A stretch of DNA of 64,000 bases from Alphaproteobacteria bacterium (GTDB taxonomy: Bacteria; Pseudomonadota; Alphaproteobacteria; Sphingomonadales; Kordiimonadaceae), in the NCBI GenBank assembly GCA_006226495.1, contig SBGU01000054.1, forward strand, positions 22,104 to 86,103. Direction: 5' to 3'. The notes below the pieces were generated by a model, which was not told the origin of the DNA, did not search any database, and worked only from the letters and a program-made list of their open reading frames with translations. Below, piece after piece: positions 18,265 to 28,922 of the stretch. The position numbers and the translations under genes were made by a program. Each line of letters starts with the position of its first letter. Positions within the stretch are counted from its first letter, which is position 1.

Positions 18265-19413
18265 CTATTGTGCGGGCGGCTGGCGGTCTGCAACGGCGCT
18301 GACGGGTACCAGAAGGATGCCGCGGCTTTCAAGCCCTTCGGCCCACTGGCGCACGGCATCGAAGGTTACGGGGTATGGCCGGCCCATGCCGACCGCAACA
18401 CCCTGGGCCTTGGCCCGGACCTCAAGTGCGTCCAACTGGCGGGCAATCTCGTCGGCGGCCAGGTCGTCATCGATGAAACGGTTGCTGTAGGCGGTTGGCA
18501 GGCCAATGGCTGTCGCCATCGATGCCGCGCGCGAATACTGGCTGTCGCGGCTGTCGACAAACATCAGGCCGCGGGATTTCAGTTCGTCCAGCATCGGGCG
18601 CACGCTGTCGGCAGCGGCGGTGAAGCGCGAGCCCTTGTGGGTGACAATACCGACATAACCCGTGAGCCGGCCCATCGACGCCTTCAGGAGCTCGACATTT
18701 TCCTTGGCCGACATGCTGGTGAGCAGGGTCAGCGACCCGGGGTCGTTCTGCGGATAATTGATCGGCTCCATCGGTACCATCAACAGCACTTCATGACCGG
18801 CCTCGCGCGCTTTTTCCCCCCATTCGATGGGGTTCGAGGCATAGGGCGAAAAGGCAAGGGTAACGGCCGCCGGCAGGTCGGCAAGCGCCCGGCGGGTCAT
18901 CAGGGCGCGCTGGCCCAGGTCGGTCACGATAATGGCGATGCGCGGTTTGGTGCCGTCGGTCGGTGCCGGTGCGGAATAGACATCGAACGGTTTGCGGCCA
19001 TCTGCCGAAATCCTCGGCAGGGGGCCGGCGCCGGAATTGTCGATCAGGTCGGGGTCGGCCACCACAGGGATATGTTTGGGCAGGGTTGCAACACCCCGCG
19101 CCTCGCGGATATCCGCGACCTGGCCGGGTGCGGGCATCTGGGCGTCAGCGGCGGCAGGCGTGTTCCCGCCCTCGCCGGTCGCCATTTCATGGCCTGCGGC
19201 TTCGTCCTCGTCCATGCCGGCATCTGCCGGTTCGTCGCCTTGCTGCCGGCTTGCGGGTTCGGTTTCCGCCTGCGCGCGCGGGTGCTCTTCGGTTTTGGCA
19301 GGGGCGTGTTCCGCGTCCGGGTCATAGCTCAACTGAATGGCGACACCACCACCGAAGATCACGATGATGGTAATCGCCCAGGCGATCAACAGGGCATTCA
19401 GGCTCGACGGCAT
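18265..19413 (-). CDS. Divergent polysaccharide deacetylase family protein (DUF610, YibQ type)
   Basis: A 382-residue protein with one N-terminal transmembrane anchor (about residues 7-29), a long acidic Ala/Pro/Glu-rich linker (30-135) and a C-terminal divergent polysaccharide deacetylase domain. The domain begins PRIAIIVTDLGQ and contains VTLAFSPYA, HEVLLMVPMEP, FVDSRDS and GVAVGMGRPYP, all typical. This family keeps the deacetylase fold but its substrate is not established; the constant placement beside envC and ctpA suggests a cell-wall role in the periplasm. It follows ctpA by 41 bases. Ribosome site weak. Confidence 0.9.
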   Translation of the reverse strand: MPSSLNALLIAWAITIIVIFGGGVAIQLSYDPDAEHAPAKTEEHPRAQAETEPASRQQGDEPADAGMDEDEAAGHEMATGEGGNTPAAADAQMPAPGQVADIREARGVATLPKHIPVVADPDLIDNSGAGPLPRISADGRKPFDVYSAPAPTDGTKPRIAIIVTDLGQRALMTRRALADLPAAVTLAFSPYASNPIEWGEKAREAGHEVLLMVPMEPINYPQNDPGSLTLLTSMSAKENVELLKASMGRLTGYVGIVTHKGSRFTAAADSVRPMLDELKSRGLMFVDSRDSQYSRAASMATAIGLPTAYSNRFIDDDLAADEIARQLDALEVRAKAQGVAVGMGRPYPVTFDAVRQWAEGLESRGILLVPVSAVADRQPPAQ

Positions 19414-19454
19414 AAACTGCGTTCCCCGACTCGGTTGCGGTGGCTTGCTGTGTG

Positions 19455-20816
19455 TCAGCGTACCTCGGCTACCTGTGCTTTAGGCAGTGACGACATATTT
19501 TTCAACAGCTTAATGGCATGCTGAAGCTGGATGTCCACCGGCGCTGCGCCTTCTTCACCATTCGATTCCGCTTTTTGCTCGGCCTTCAGTTCGGCCTGTT
19601 CCTCGGCGGTCAGCGGGTCTTCTTCACCGGCCCGGTCGACACGGTCCTGGTCGTTGGTGATATGGCCATTCAGGTCGGCTTCGCGGCGCTGCGCCTGCGC
19701 GCGGGCGCGGGCGGTCAGCACTTCGATATCGGGTTCGATGCCACGTTCCTGGATCGAGCGGCCAGACGGTGTGTAATAACGCGCCGTGGTCAGGCGGATG
19801 GCCCGGTCACCGGTGCGGCCAAGACGGATTTCCGACTGCACGGTGCCTTTGCCGAAGGTGCGGTCGCCCAGGATCACGGCACGGCGATGGTCCTGCAGCG
19901 CGCCGGCCACGATTTCGGATGCCGATGCCGAATAGGCGTTTACCAGCACCACAATGGGTACACCGTTCAACAGGTCGCCCGGCACGCCATGTTCGGGGTC
20001 GCCGGAGGTTGCGTACCAGCGGTTGTTGTTCTGGCGCTTGCGGCCGCGGGTGGAAACGATCTCGCCCCGGTCAAGGAAGGCGTCGGAAACACGGATGGCT
20101 TCGTCCAGAAGGCCGCCCGGGTTGTTGCGCAAGTCCAGGATCACGCCGTCCAGATGGTCGCCCAGCTTTTCATTCAGGTCGCGGATGGCTTTTTCGACCC
20201 CTTCGCCGGTCTGCATGTTGAAGGTGGTGATGCGGATATAACCGATGGTGTCGTCCTCGACCCGGTGGCGCACGCTGTGCACCAGGATCTTGTCGCGCAC
20301 GATGGTCACGTCAAACGGCTGTTCTTCGCCTTCCCGGAGGATGGTCACCACGATGGGCGAACCCACGGGGCCCCGCATCTTTTTCACGGCTTCGGTGAGG
20401 GTCAGGCCCATGACAGACTCGCCGTCGATCTGGGAAATATAGTCGCCGCCCTGGATACCGGCGAGCGCGGCGGGCGTTTCATCGATGGGCGAGACAACCT
20501 TCACGAGGCCATTGTCCATCTGGACCTCGATGCCCAGGCCGCCATATTCGCCTTCCATCTGCACGCGCACCTGCTGGTACACATCAGGGTTCAGGTAGGT
20601 CGAGTGCGGATCAAGCGACCTGAGCATGCCCTGGATGGCGGCTTCGATCACTTCCTTGTCGTCCACTTCATCGACATATTCAGAGCGCACACGCTCGAAA
20701 ATGCGCATCAGCAGGTCAAGCTGTTCATAGAACTCGTCCTGGTCCTGCTTGGTGTCGGCGCTTGCGGGCAGCGCCATCATCAGGGCCATCAGGGTGCCTG
20801 TCACCAGTTTACGCAT
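19455..20816 (-). CDS. ctpA: S41 family C-terminal processing protease
   Basis: CtpA is a periplasmic serine protease that cleaves proteins at their C-terminal ends; in proteobacteria it helps control cell-wall hydrolases. The ATG at 20816 is chosen because AAAGGTAG precedes it; a frame from 20834 would add six residues. A signal peptide (residues 1-20, ending ALPASA) is followed by a PDZ domain (about 85-165) and the S41 core. The catalytic serine fits Ser298 in SASASEIVAG and the lysine Lys323 in FGKGTVQ, 25 residues apart as in known enzymes. The C-terminus (about 390-453) is a charged Glu/Ala-rich extension. It follows envC, a usual pairing. Confidence 0.95.
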   Translation of the reverse strand: MRKLVTGTLMALMMALPASADTKQDQDEFYEQLDLLMRIFERVRSEYVDEVDDKEVIEAAIQGMLRSLDPHSTYLNPDVYQQVRVQMEGEYGGLGIEVQMDNGLVKVVSPIDETPAALAGIQGGDYISQIDGESVMGLTLTEAVKKMRGPVGSPIVVTILREGEEQPFDVTIVRDKILVHSVRHRVEDDTIGYIRITTFNMQTGEGVEKAIRDLNEKLGDHLDGVILDLRNNPGGLLDEAIRVSDAFLDRGEIVSTRGRKRQNNNRWYATSGDPEHGVPGDLLNGVPIVVLVNAYSASASEIVAGALQDHRRAVILGDRTFGKGTVQSEIRLGRTGDRAIRLTTARYYTPSGRSIQERGIEPDIEVLTARARAQAQRREADLNGHITNDQDRVDRAGEEDPLTAEEQAELKAEQKAESNGEEGAAPVDIQLQHAIKLLKNMSSLPKAQVAEVR

Positions 20817-20850
20817 GGTACTACTACCTTTCATTCATGTCCGCCGCGCC

Positions 20851-22056
20851 TCATTGCACGGCGGCTGTCTTGCGGTTCAGCCAGGGGGCCGGATCAATGG
20901 CCGATCCCTTGTGGCGCAGTTCCATATAGAGTTCGGTCGCGCCGTCCTTTGCCGCCATCGTGCCCACCGGTTCCCCGGTCAGCACCCATTGTCCCACGAC
21001 TCCGTACATCTCATCAAGTCCGGCAAGCAGGCTATGGTAGCCGTCGCCGTGGGATATGATCAACATCCGGCCGTACCCGAGGAACGGACCGGCAAAAACA
21101 ATCTGCCCGTCATAGGGCGCCACCACCTGTGCCCCCGCCCGCGCCTTGATGCGGATGCCACGGGTCACGCCCATGCCGTCCTTGGCGCCGAAGGCCGTTG
21201 CCACGCTGCCCGTGACCGGGAAGGGCAGGTTTCCCTTCGCATTCCCGATCGGTTTGCCGCCCGGGGCCGGTGTCGTCGGGATCGTCGGTTTCGGCTTGGG
21301 CAGCCTAGCAGCCATGGCTGCCAATTCCCGCTCCTTTGCGGCCTGCCGTTCCAGTTTGTCGATCAGTTCCTCAAGCGACCTGGCTTCGCGGGCGAACTTC
21401 GCGAGGTTCTGGCTGGCCTTGTCCGATGCGGCCCGTGCTTCCCGTGCCTCTGCTTCACGCCTTTTCAGCAGTGAAGCAAGTTTGTCTTGACGATCTGTTA
21501 ACTGTGCCAGGTTTATTTGCAGGCTCTGGCGTTCCGCCGCCAGGTTGGCCTGAATTGTTGCAAGCGCAACAAGTTCCGACTTCAGTTTATCGGCCCGGTC
21601 GTTGATGCGCGGCACCAGGGTGCTCATCAGGCTGGCGCTGCGGGCGGTCTTCAAGGCTTCCTGCGGCTGCAGGAAGGTGAAGGCCACCGGACGCTTGGAC
21701 AGGCGCTCAAGCGCCGCCAGAAGGCCCAGAAGCTCGTGCCGGTGTACTTCCAGTTCCTGCTTTTTGGCCTCAGCCGCCGCGTTCAGGTCGTCAATTCGCT
21801 GTTCGATGCGCTCGACATTGGCTTCGGCCTGCCGGATATCGGCGGCAGCGGCTACCATGTCGCGCGACAATTGGCGCGCTTCGGCTTCCGCCTTCTGCCG
21901 TTCTTCCTCGCGCGCCTTTTTTTCGGCTTCGGTTTCGCTGATGGCCTTCTTGACCTCGCCAAGGCGGGCTTTGGCTTCGTCCGGATTTTCCTGTGCCTGA
22001 AGGCCGCCCGCGGTGGCGGCGGCAATCAGGACAGACAGGGCAAAACGGCGGATCAT
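20851..22056 (-). CDS. envC: Murein hydrolase activator EnvC-like protein (coiled coil plus LytM)
   Basis: This 401-residue periplasmic protein has a signal peptide (residues 1-21, ending GGLQA), a long coiled coil (about 25-240, rich in Glu, Lys, Ala and Gln) and a C-terminal LytM/M23 domain. The first zinc motif of active M23 enzymes (H-x-x-x-D) is replaced by GVTRGIRIKA, so the domain is probably not catalytic but activates amidases during cell separation, as EnvC does. The fold is still clear from PYDGQIVFAGPFLGYG, MLIISHGDGYHSLLAGL and ELYMELRHKGSAIDP. Its start lies four bases past the gpmI stop. Confidence 0.9.
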   Translation of the reverse strand: MIRRFALSVLIAAATAGGLQAQENPDEAKARLGEVKKAISETEAEKKAREEERQKAEAEARQLSRDMVAAAADIRQAEANVERIEQRIDDLNAAAEAKKQELEVHRHELLGLLAALERLSKRPVAFTFLQPQEALKTARSASLMSTLVPRINDRADKLKSELVALATIQANLAAERQSLQINLAQLTDRQDKLASLLKRREAEAREARAASDKASQNLAKFAREARSLEELIDKLERQAAKERELAAMAARLPKPKPTIPTTPAPGGKPIGNAKGNLPFPVTGSVATAFGAKDGMGVTRGIRIKARAGAQVVAPYDGQIVFAGPFLGYGRMLIISHGDGYHSLLAGLDEMYGVVGQWVLTGEPVGTMAAKDGATELYMELRHKGSAIDPAPWLNRKTAAVQ

Positions 22057-22060
22057 GGGG

Positions 22061-23644
22061 TCAGGCGGTGGCCTGGGCCTTCGGTGCTGTGCCGGTCGCC
22101 CGCACGCCGTCCAGAAGGCTGTGGCCGGTCATCTCGGCCGGCTGTTCGATCTGCATCAGCTCCAGCATCGTGGGTGCCATGTCGGCCAGGCGGCCATCTC
22201 TGACGGCCATGTCGCTGTTCACCAGCAGCACGGGCACATCGAAGCTGGTGTGCGCGGTGTGCGGCTGGCCGGTTTCATGGTCCATCATCATCTCCACATT
22301 GCCATGGTCGGCGGTGATGAACATGGCGCCGCCCACCTGCTTGATCGCTTCCTCGAGCCGGCCCAGGCAGGTATCGATGGTTTCGACCGCCTTGATGGCG
22401 GCGGACAGCACGCCCGTGTGGCCGACCATGTCGGGGTTGGCGTAATTGACGATGATGGCACCGTATTTGCCGCTCTTGATGGCTTCAACCAGCTTGTCGG
22501 TCACTTCAGGCGCCGACATTTCGGGTTTCAGGTCGTAGGTCGCCACATCGGGCGACGGGATCAGGATGCGGTCTTCGCCGTCATACACGGCTTCCGAGCC
22601 GCCGTTGAAGAAGAAGGTCACATGCGCGTATTTTTCGGTCTCGGCAATGCGCAACTGGTTGATGTGATGGCGTGCGAGCACTTCACCCAGGCTGTTACGA
22701 ATTTCTTCCGACGGAAACAGGACGGTCAGGAATTCATTCAGCGCGCTGGAATATTCCACCATGCCGGCCTGGGCCGCGAACTTCACCGGTGCGCCACGGT
22801 CGAAACCGTCGAAGGCGGGGTCGACAAGGGCGGTCAGGATTTCGCGGGCGCGGTCGGCGCGGAAGTTGGCCATCAGCAGGCCGTCGCCGTCCTTCATGCC
22901 GGCATAATCGCCGATCGTGGTGGCGGCGACAAATTCGTCGTTTTCATCTGCGGCATAGGCGGCCTCGACCGCGGCGGTCAGGCTGTCTGCCTTGCGCAGG
23001 CCGGCGCCGTGCGCCATGGCATCATAGGCTTTTTTGACCCGGTCCCAGCGTTTGTCGCGGTCCATGGCCCAGTAGCGACCGGCGGCGGTGCCGATGGCGG
23101 CCAGCTTGGCGCCCGCGATCTTGCCTTCAAAATCCTTGATATAGGCCAGTGCCGACCGGGGCGGTGTATCGCGGCCATCCAGGAAGACATGCACCCGCAC
23201 GGGCACACCGGCGTCCGACAGGATGTTCACGAGCGCGGCCATATGGTCCTGGTGGCTGTGCACACCACCGGGCGACAGAAGACCCATCACATGGGCGGTA
23301 CCGCCCGATGCTTTCAGTTTTTCGGTAAAGGCCACCAGTTCGGCGTTTTTGGCCAGCGCACCCGTTGCCACGGCGTCATCGATGCGCGGCAGGTCCTGCA
23401 TCACCACGCGACCGCCGCCCAGGTTCATATGACCGACTTCCGAATTGCCCATCTGGCCGTCCGGCAGGCCGACCGCAAGGCCGCTGGTCTTCAGCCAGGC
23501 GCGCGAGGCCGTGTCCCACAGGCGGCTGTAGACCGGGGTCCTGGCCAGCTTGATGGCATTGTCGGCACTGTCGTCGCGGTAGCCCCAGCCGTCGAGGATA
23601 CACAGGACTACGGGTTTCGGCGTTTTCGGGGTCTCGGTCGTCAT
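22061..23644 (-). CDS. gpmI: 2,3-bisphosphoglycerate-independent phosphoglycerate mutase
   Basis: GpmI interconverts 3- and 2-phosphoglycerate in glycolysis and gluconeogenesis using two manganese ions and a phosphoserine. The 527-residue protein shows the N-terminal metal motif LCILDGWGYR, the active serine in GQMGNSEVGHMNLGGGR, and the C-terminal metal-binding segments VNYANPDMVGHTG and FITADHGNVE. It is full length and intact. It stands between rlmH and envC in the usual alphaproteobacterial order. Confidence 0.98.
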   Translation of the reverse strand: MTTETPKTPKPVVLCILDGWGYRDDSADNAIKLARTPVYSRLWDTASRAWLKTSGLAVGLPDGQMGNSEVGHMNLGGGRVVMQDLPRIDDAVATGALAKNAELVAFTEKLKASGGTAHVMGLLSPGGVHSHQDHMAALVNILSDAGVPVRVHVFLDGRDTPPRSALAYIKDFEGKIAGAKLAAIGTAAGRYWAMDRDKRWDRVKKAYDAMAHGAGLRKADSLTAAVEAAYAADENDEFVAATTIGDYAGMKDGDGLLMANFRADRAREILTALVDPAFDGFDRGAPVKFAAQAGMVEYSSALNEFLTVLFPSEEIRNSLGEVLARHHINQLRIAETEKYAHVTFFFNGGSEAVYDGEDRILIPSPDVATYDLKPEMSAPEVTDKLVEAIKSGKYGAIIVNYANPDMVGHTGVLSAAIKAVETIDTCLGRLEEAIKQVGGAMFITADHGNVEMMMDHETGQPHTAHTSFDVPVLLVNSDMAVRDGRLADMAPTMLELMQIEQPAEMTGHSLLDGVRATGTAPKAQATA

Positions 23645-23729
23645 GGTCTCGGTCCTACTGCTTGTCAGGCGGCAATATGGGCACTATCTCTCGCACCCTT
23701 CGGGGTGCAAAAATATGGCAAAAGCTCAA

Positions 23730-24191
23730 TCAATCCCGATGATAGGGATGGCCTGCGCCGATAGACCAGGCGCGGTAAAGCTGTTCGGCCAGCATCACCC
23801 GCACCATCATGTGCGGCCAGGTCAGCGACCCGAAGGCCAGCTTCAGGTCCGCACGTGCGAGAATGCTGTCGTCAAGCCCGTCGGCACCGCCGATCACACA
23901 GGCAAGACTGTTAAAGCCTGCCGTTTGCCAGTCGTCAATTTTTTTTGCGAAATCACGGGATTTCAGGTCTTTTCCGTATTCGTCCAGCACCAGAAGCGCC
24001 GCGCCTTGCGGGATGGCGGCCAACAGCCTTTCGGCTTCACGCGCCTTGCGCTCGGCGGCATTGGCGGCCTGTTTCCGGATATCGATTTCGATGACGGACG
24101 TCTTCCAGGGCAGGCGCTTCAGATACTGGTCCAGAAGTTCCTGTTCCGGTCCGCGTCCCATGCGCCCGACCGCGATGATGGAAACCTGCAC
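23730..24191 (-). CDS. rlmH: 23S rRNA (pseudouridine1915-N3)-methyltransferase RlmH
   Basis: RlmH methylates pseudouridine 1915 in helix 69 of 23S rRNA on assembled ribosomes. The knotted SPOUT fold is shown by LLVLDEYGKDLKSRDFA, CVIGGADGLDDSIL, and the C-terminal signature HMMVRVMLAEQLYRAW ending AGHPYHRD. I prefer the GTG at 24191, giving a start MQVSIIAVGRM that matches the family and having AGGGA seven bases upstream; an in-frame ATG at 24215 would add eight residues. With the GTG start it is 153 residues, the normal size. Confidence 0.95.
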   Translation of the reverse strand: MQVSIIAVGRMGRGPEQELLDQYLKRLPWKTSVIEIDIRKQAANAAERKAREAERLLAAIPQGAALLVLDEYGKDLKSRDFAKKIDDWQTAGFNSLACVIGGADGLDDSILARADLKLAFGSLTWPHMMVRVMLAEQLYRAWSIGAGHPYHRD

Positions 24192-24285
24192 AACATTATC
24201 CCTGCCGGGGCCCATGGCCCCGTTCTAGCTGCCCTGACGGCACCGGCACCCGTGTGGCCGGTGCGTGACCTGTTTGGCGTGTGGC

Positions 24286-24699
24286 TTAGTTCACCACGTC
24301 ATGGTCGTTCAGTTCGGTCGACCACATCTTGTCCAGGTTATAATAGTTGCGCACTTCCGGACGGAAGATGTGAACCACAACATCCGCAGCGTCGATCAGC
24401 ACCCAGTCGGCCTGCTCAAGACCTTCGACCGAAATATCGCGGTGCCCAAGCGCCTTCAGGCCCTTGACCACATAGTCTGCCAGCGCCGCAACCTGACGCT
24501 GCGAACGACCGCTCGCGATCACCAGATGGTCGGCGATGCTGGATTTACCTGCGAGGTTGATGGAAACAATGTCTTCAGCCTTATTGTCATCAAGGCTTTT
24601 GACGATGGATTTCAGAAGATCCTCAGTCGCGACGACGGAGGTGGTTTCAGTGACGCGGTGCGTCTCCGATGATGCGTGCAAGTAAAGCTCCTTTCTCAT
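24286..24699 (-). CDS. rsfS: Ribosome silencing factor
   Basis: RsfS (Iojap/DUF143) binds L14 and stops 30S-50S joining under starvation. The domain is recognised by SLDDNKAEDIVSINLAGKSS, then DHLVIASGRSQRQVAALAD, and VEGLEQADWVLIDAADVVVH followed by FRPEVRNYYNLDKMW. An N-terminal extension of about 25 residues precedes the usual start. The ATG at 24699 overlaps the nadD stop as ATGA, which supports it by translational coupling. Confidence 0.95.
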   Translation of the reverse strand: MRKELYLHASSETHRVTETTSVVATEDLLKSIVKSLDDNKAEDIVSINLAGKSSIADHLVIASGRSQRQVAALADYVVKGLKALGHRDISVEGLEQADWVLIDAADVVVHIFRPEVRNYYNLDKMWSTELNDHDVVN

Positions 24700-25328
24700 G
24701 ATCCCGTCGGCCAGTTCTTGCCCATCTGACCGCGAATCTGTGTGGCCGAAGCGGGGTGACGCGGTATGGTCACGAACGCCCAGGCCGGGGTTTCGGTTTG
24801 CTTAAGCTGTTGTACGGGCACCCGAAAACGGGAAAACTGCCGGACCAGACCGCCTGCAAACCCACGGATAGCATAGCCCGGACGGTCAAAAACCGCAATG
24901 GGAACTGCCTTCACAATATCGCGCCAGCGGCCCCAATGGTGAAAGCTGGCCAGGCTGTCGGCGCCCATGACCCAGATAAACCGGGTTGCCGGCATCAACC
25001 GCCTGAGCGCATCAATCGTGTCGGCGGTATAGCGTGTGCCCAGCCGGCGTTCGATATCGGTGACCACAAGGCGCGGATGATGCCCGACCTTGCCGGCGAT
25101 GCTGCCAAACCGTTTGTCGAATTCGGCCATGCCATCATCGGTCTTCAGGGGGTTGCCGGGGGATACCATCAGCCACACGGCATCGACACCCAGATGCGCG
25201 AGCGCGGCCTTGGCCACATGCACATGCCCATCGTGCGCCGGGTTGAAGCTGCCGCCATAAAGCGCGACCGTGCGGCCACGCCAAAGCGCTGCTTCCTTCA
25301 GGATTCCGAGATTGGGGGCAGGGGACAT
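24696..25328 (-). CDS. nadD: Nicotinate-nucleotide adenylyltransferase
   Basis: NadD joins nicotinate mononucleotide and ATP to give deamido-NAD in NAD synthesis. The nucleotidyltransferase motif GGSFNPAHDGHVH opens the domain (about residues 25-37), with KRFGSIAGKVGHHPRLVVTD and FIWVMGADSLASFHHWGRW further on, all typical. The protein is 210 residues, normal for Alphaproteobacteria. It lies 11 bases after proA and overlaps rsfS by four bases. Confidence 0.96.
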   Translation of the reverse strand: MSPAPNLGILKEAALWRGRTVALYGGSFNPAHDGHVHVAKAALAHLGVDAVWLMVSPGNPLKTDDGMAEFDKRFGSIAGKVGHHPRLVVTDIERRLGTRYTADTIDALRRLMPATRFIWVMGADSLASFHHWGRWRDIVKAVPIAVFDRPGYAIRGFAGGLVRQFSRFRVPVQQLKQTETPAWAFVTIPRHPASATQIRGQMGKNWPTGS

Positions 25329-25339
25329 GGGCGTAGTCG

Positions 25340-26605
25340 TCAGGGCCGGGTCTGGCCGGTGCCATGCACCTGGTATTTGAAGCTGGTAAGCTGCTCGAGC
25401 CCCACAGGCCCCCGCGCATGGATGCGACCCGTGGCGATGCCGATTTCGGCGCCCATGCCGAACTCGCCGCCATCCGCGAACTGGGTCGAGGCATTGTGCA
25501 TGACAATCGCGCTGTCCACTTCGGTCAGGAACTTGCGGGCGGCGATGGCATCTTCGGTGATGATGCTTTCGGTATGGCCGGACGAATGCGCGGCAATATG
25601 GGCGATGGCGCCGTCGATGCCGTCAACCATTGCTACCGACAGGATGGCATCCAGATATTCGGTGTCCCAGTCGGCATCGGTGGCGGCAAGTACGCGGCTG
25701 TCCATGGCCTGTACATCCTTGTCGCCGCGGATTTCGCAGCCTGCCGCGATTAGGGCGTCCAGAATGGCGGGCAACAGGTGTGCAGACTTGCGGTCCACCA
25801 GCAAAGTCTCGGCGGCACCGCAGATGCCGGTGCGGCGCATCTTGGCATTCAGGGTAACGTCCAGCGCCTTTTTGGCGTCGGCACCCGCGTCGATATAGAC
25901 ATGGCAGATGCCTTCAAGGTGCGCGAACACCGGCACCCGGCTTTCCTTCTGCACCCGTTCAACCAGCGAGCGGCCACCACGGGGCACAATGATATCGATC
26001 ACGCCGGCCATGCCCAGCATTTCGCCCACCGCCGCCCGGTCGCGGGTCGGCACCAACTGGATGGCGTCTTCGGGCAGGCCGGCGGCCTTCAGGCCAGCGA
26101 CCAGGCAGGCATGGATGGCGCCAGAGGAATGGAAACTTTCGCTGCCGCCCCTGAGGATTACGGCATTGCCGGCCTTCAGGCACAGGGCGCCGGCGTCGGC
26201 TGTGACATTCGGGCGGCTTTCGTAGATGACGCCGATCACGCCCAGCGGCACACGCACACGCGCGATATGCAGGCCGTTCGGACGGTCCCATTCGGCCAGG
26301 ATGCCACCCACGGGGTCGGGCAGGCCGGCAATGGCTTCAAGGCCGTTGGCGATGGCATCAATGCGCGCCTCGTCCAGCATCAGCCGGTCCAGCATGGCGC
26401 CCGTCAGGCCCTTGTCGCGGCCAAAGGCCATGTCTTTTTCATTGGCGGCAAGGATGTCAGCAACACCGGCCCGCAGCGCGGCCGCGGCGGCGGTCAGTGC
26501 CAGGTTCTTGGCATCGGTGGACGCCAGCGCCAGCGCCTTGGCGGCAACACGGGCGCGGGCACCCATATCGGCCATCAGGGGGGCAATCTGTCTTGCATCG
26601 TCCAT
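25340..26605 (-). CDS. proA: Gamma-glutamyl phosphate reductase
   Basis: ProA reduces gamma-glutamyl phosphate to glutamate semialdehyde, the second step of proline synthesis. The 421-residue protein belongs to the aldehyde dehydrogenase superfamily; the catalytic cysteine lies in [15 protein letters not shown], and the signatures [19 protein letters not shown] and [15 protein letters not shown] are intact. The C-terminal end carries [19 protein letters not shown]. It starts 14 bases after proB, and the two enzymes act as a pair because the intermediate is unstable. Confidence 0.97.
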   Translation of the reverse strand: MDDARQIAPLMADMGARARVAAKALALASTDAKNLALTAAAAALRAGVADILAANEKDMAFGRDKGLTGAMLDRLMLDEARIDAIANGLEAIAGLPDPVGGILAEWDRPNGLHIARVRVPLGVIGVIYESRPNVTADAGALCLKAGNAVILRGGSESFHSSGAIHACLVAGLKAAGLPEDAIQLVPTRDRAAVGEMLGMAGVIDIIVPRGGRSLVERVQKESRVPVFAHLEGICHVYIDAGADAKKALDVTLNAKMRRTGICGAAETLLVDRKSAHLLPAILDALIAAGCEIRGDKDVQAMDSRVLAATDADWDTEYLDAILSVAMVDGIDGAIAHIAAHSSGHTESIITEDAIAARKFLTEVDSAIVMHNASTQFADGGEFGMGAEIGIATGRIHARGPVGLEQLTSFKYQVHGTGQTRP

Positions 26606-26619
26606 TGTCGTCCCCTCCG

Positions 26620-27753
26620 TCAGATCAGGACCAGGTCGTCTCGGTGCACCAGCGCCGAACGCCCAGCATAGCCCAGAATGTCCTGGGCTTCGCTCATTTT
26701 ATGGCCCTTCAGCTTGCGGGTTTCCGCCGAACCATAGGAAATAAGCCCCTGGCCGACCGGCAGGCCGTCGGGGCCGGTGAAGGCAACAAGGTCGCCCCGC
26801 TCGAATGTACCGTCGACACGGGTGATACCGGCGGGCAGCAGGCTCGCGCCCTTTTTCAGGGCCGAAACGGCGCCGTCGTCCACATACAGGGTGCCCTTGG
26901 GGGCCATCATGCCCCTGATCCAGCGCTTGCGCACGGTCAGGGCATCAGTGCCGGCCCGGAACAGGGTTGCACGTTCGCCGCCGAACAGGCGTTTGATCGG
27001 ATGGTTGGCACCGCCGTTCATGATAACCATCGACGAGCCGCCGGCGAGCGCGATCTTGGCCGCCATCAGCTTGGTGATCATGCCGCCGGTGCCGACGGTT
27101 GTGCCGCCGGGCGGGCCGGCCATGGCCTCGATCTCGGGGGTGATGTCTTCAACGAGCGGCAGGAAACGCGCATCCGGGTTGTGGCGCGGGTCGCTGTCAT
27201 AAAGCCCGTCGATGTCGGATAGAAGGATCAGCGCATCGGCACCGGCCATCTGGGCCACGCGCGCTGCCAGCCGGTCGTTGTCGCCAAAGCGGAGTTCGCT
27301 GGTGGCCACGGTGTCGTTTTCATTGATCACCGGCACCACGCCACGTTCCAGAAGCGCCTCGACCGTGTTGCGGGCGTTCAGGTAACGGGGCCGGTCTTCA
27401 AGATCGTGGATGGTCAGCAGCACCTGCGCAATGACGATATCATGGATATCGAACAGGGACTGGTAGGCTTGGGCGAGGCGAATCTGGCCAACCGCGGCCG
27501 CAGCCTGCGCTTCTTCAAGCCGCGCGGGGCGGCTGTCGAAACCCAGGGGCGCCATGCCCATGGCCACGGCACCGGACGAGACCAGGATAACCTGCGTGCC
27601 GCCGGCCATCAGGTCGGCGACATCTTCGGCCATCGCGGCGAGCCATTTTTTGCGAAGCTGGCGGCTGCCGCCTTCGACCAGCAGCGCGGACCCGATCTTG
27701 ATGACAAGACGGCGGGCGGATTTGAGCGCGGCAAGGTCGGGCAGCAGGGACAT
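26620..27753 (-). CDS. proB: Glutamate 5-kinase with PUA domain
   Basis: ProB phosphorylates glutamate, the first and feedback-regulated step of proline synthesis. The amino-acid kinase domain (about 1-260) shows [35 protein letters not shown] and [15 protein letters not shown]-terminal PUA domain (about 285-370) follows, the standard two-domain form. The start at 27753 begins [15 protein letters not shown]; a longer frame back to 27849 would run into obgE and has no family support. It lies five bases after the obgE stop. Confidence 0.97.
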   Translation of the reverse strand: MSLLPDLAALKSARRLVIKIGSALLVEGGSRQLRKKWLAAMAEDVADLMAGGTQVILVSSGAVAMGMAPLGFDSRPARLEEAQAAAAVGQIRLAQAYQSLFDIHDIVIAQVLLTIHDLEDRPRYLNARNTVEALLERGVVPVINENDTVATSELRFGDNDRLAARVAQMAGADALILLSDIDGLYDSDPRHNPDARFLPLVEDITPEIEAMAGPPGGTTVGTGGMITKLMAAKIALAGGSSMVIMNGGANHPIKRLFGGERATLFRAGTDALTVRKRWIRGMMAPKGTLYVDDGAVSALKKGASLLPAGITRVDGTFERGDLVAFTGPDGLPVGQGLISYGSAETRKLKGHKMSEAQDILGYAGRSALVHRDDLVLI

Positions 27754-27758
27754 GGCCT

Positions 27759-28826
<1,068 letters not shown>

Positions 28827-28922
28827 TCAGATCGCACCCGGCGTAGGAAGCGCCAGATGCGCCGGAAACGGCGATTTTTTCTTCAATATCGCAAAAGAGA
28901 AGCCCTGCATGAACCATGGCTT

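Noticed and set aside
22013..23764. 583-codon plus-strand frame opposite gpmI
   Set aside because: Complement of an intact gpmI with all catalytic motifs; no features of its own.
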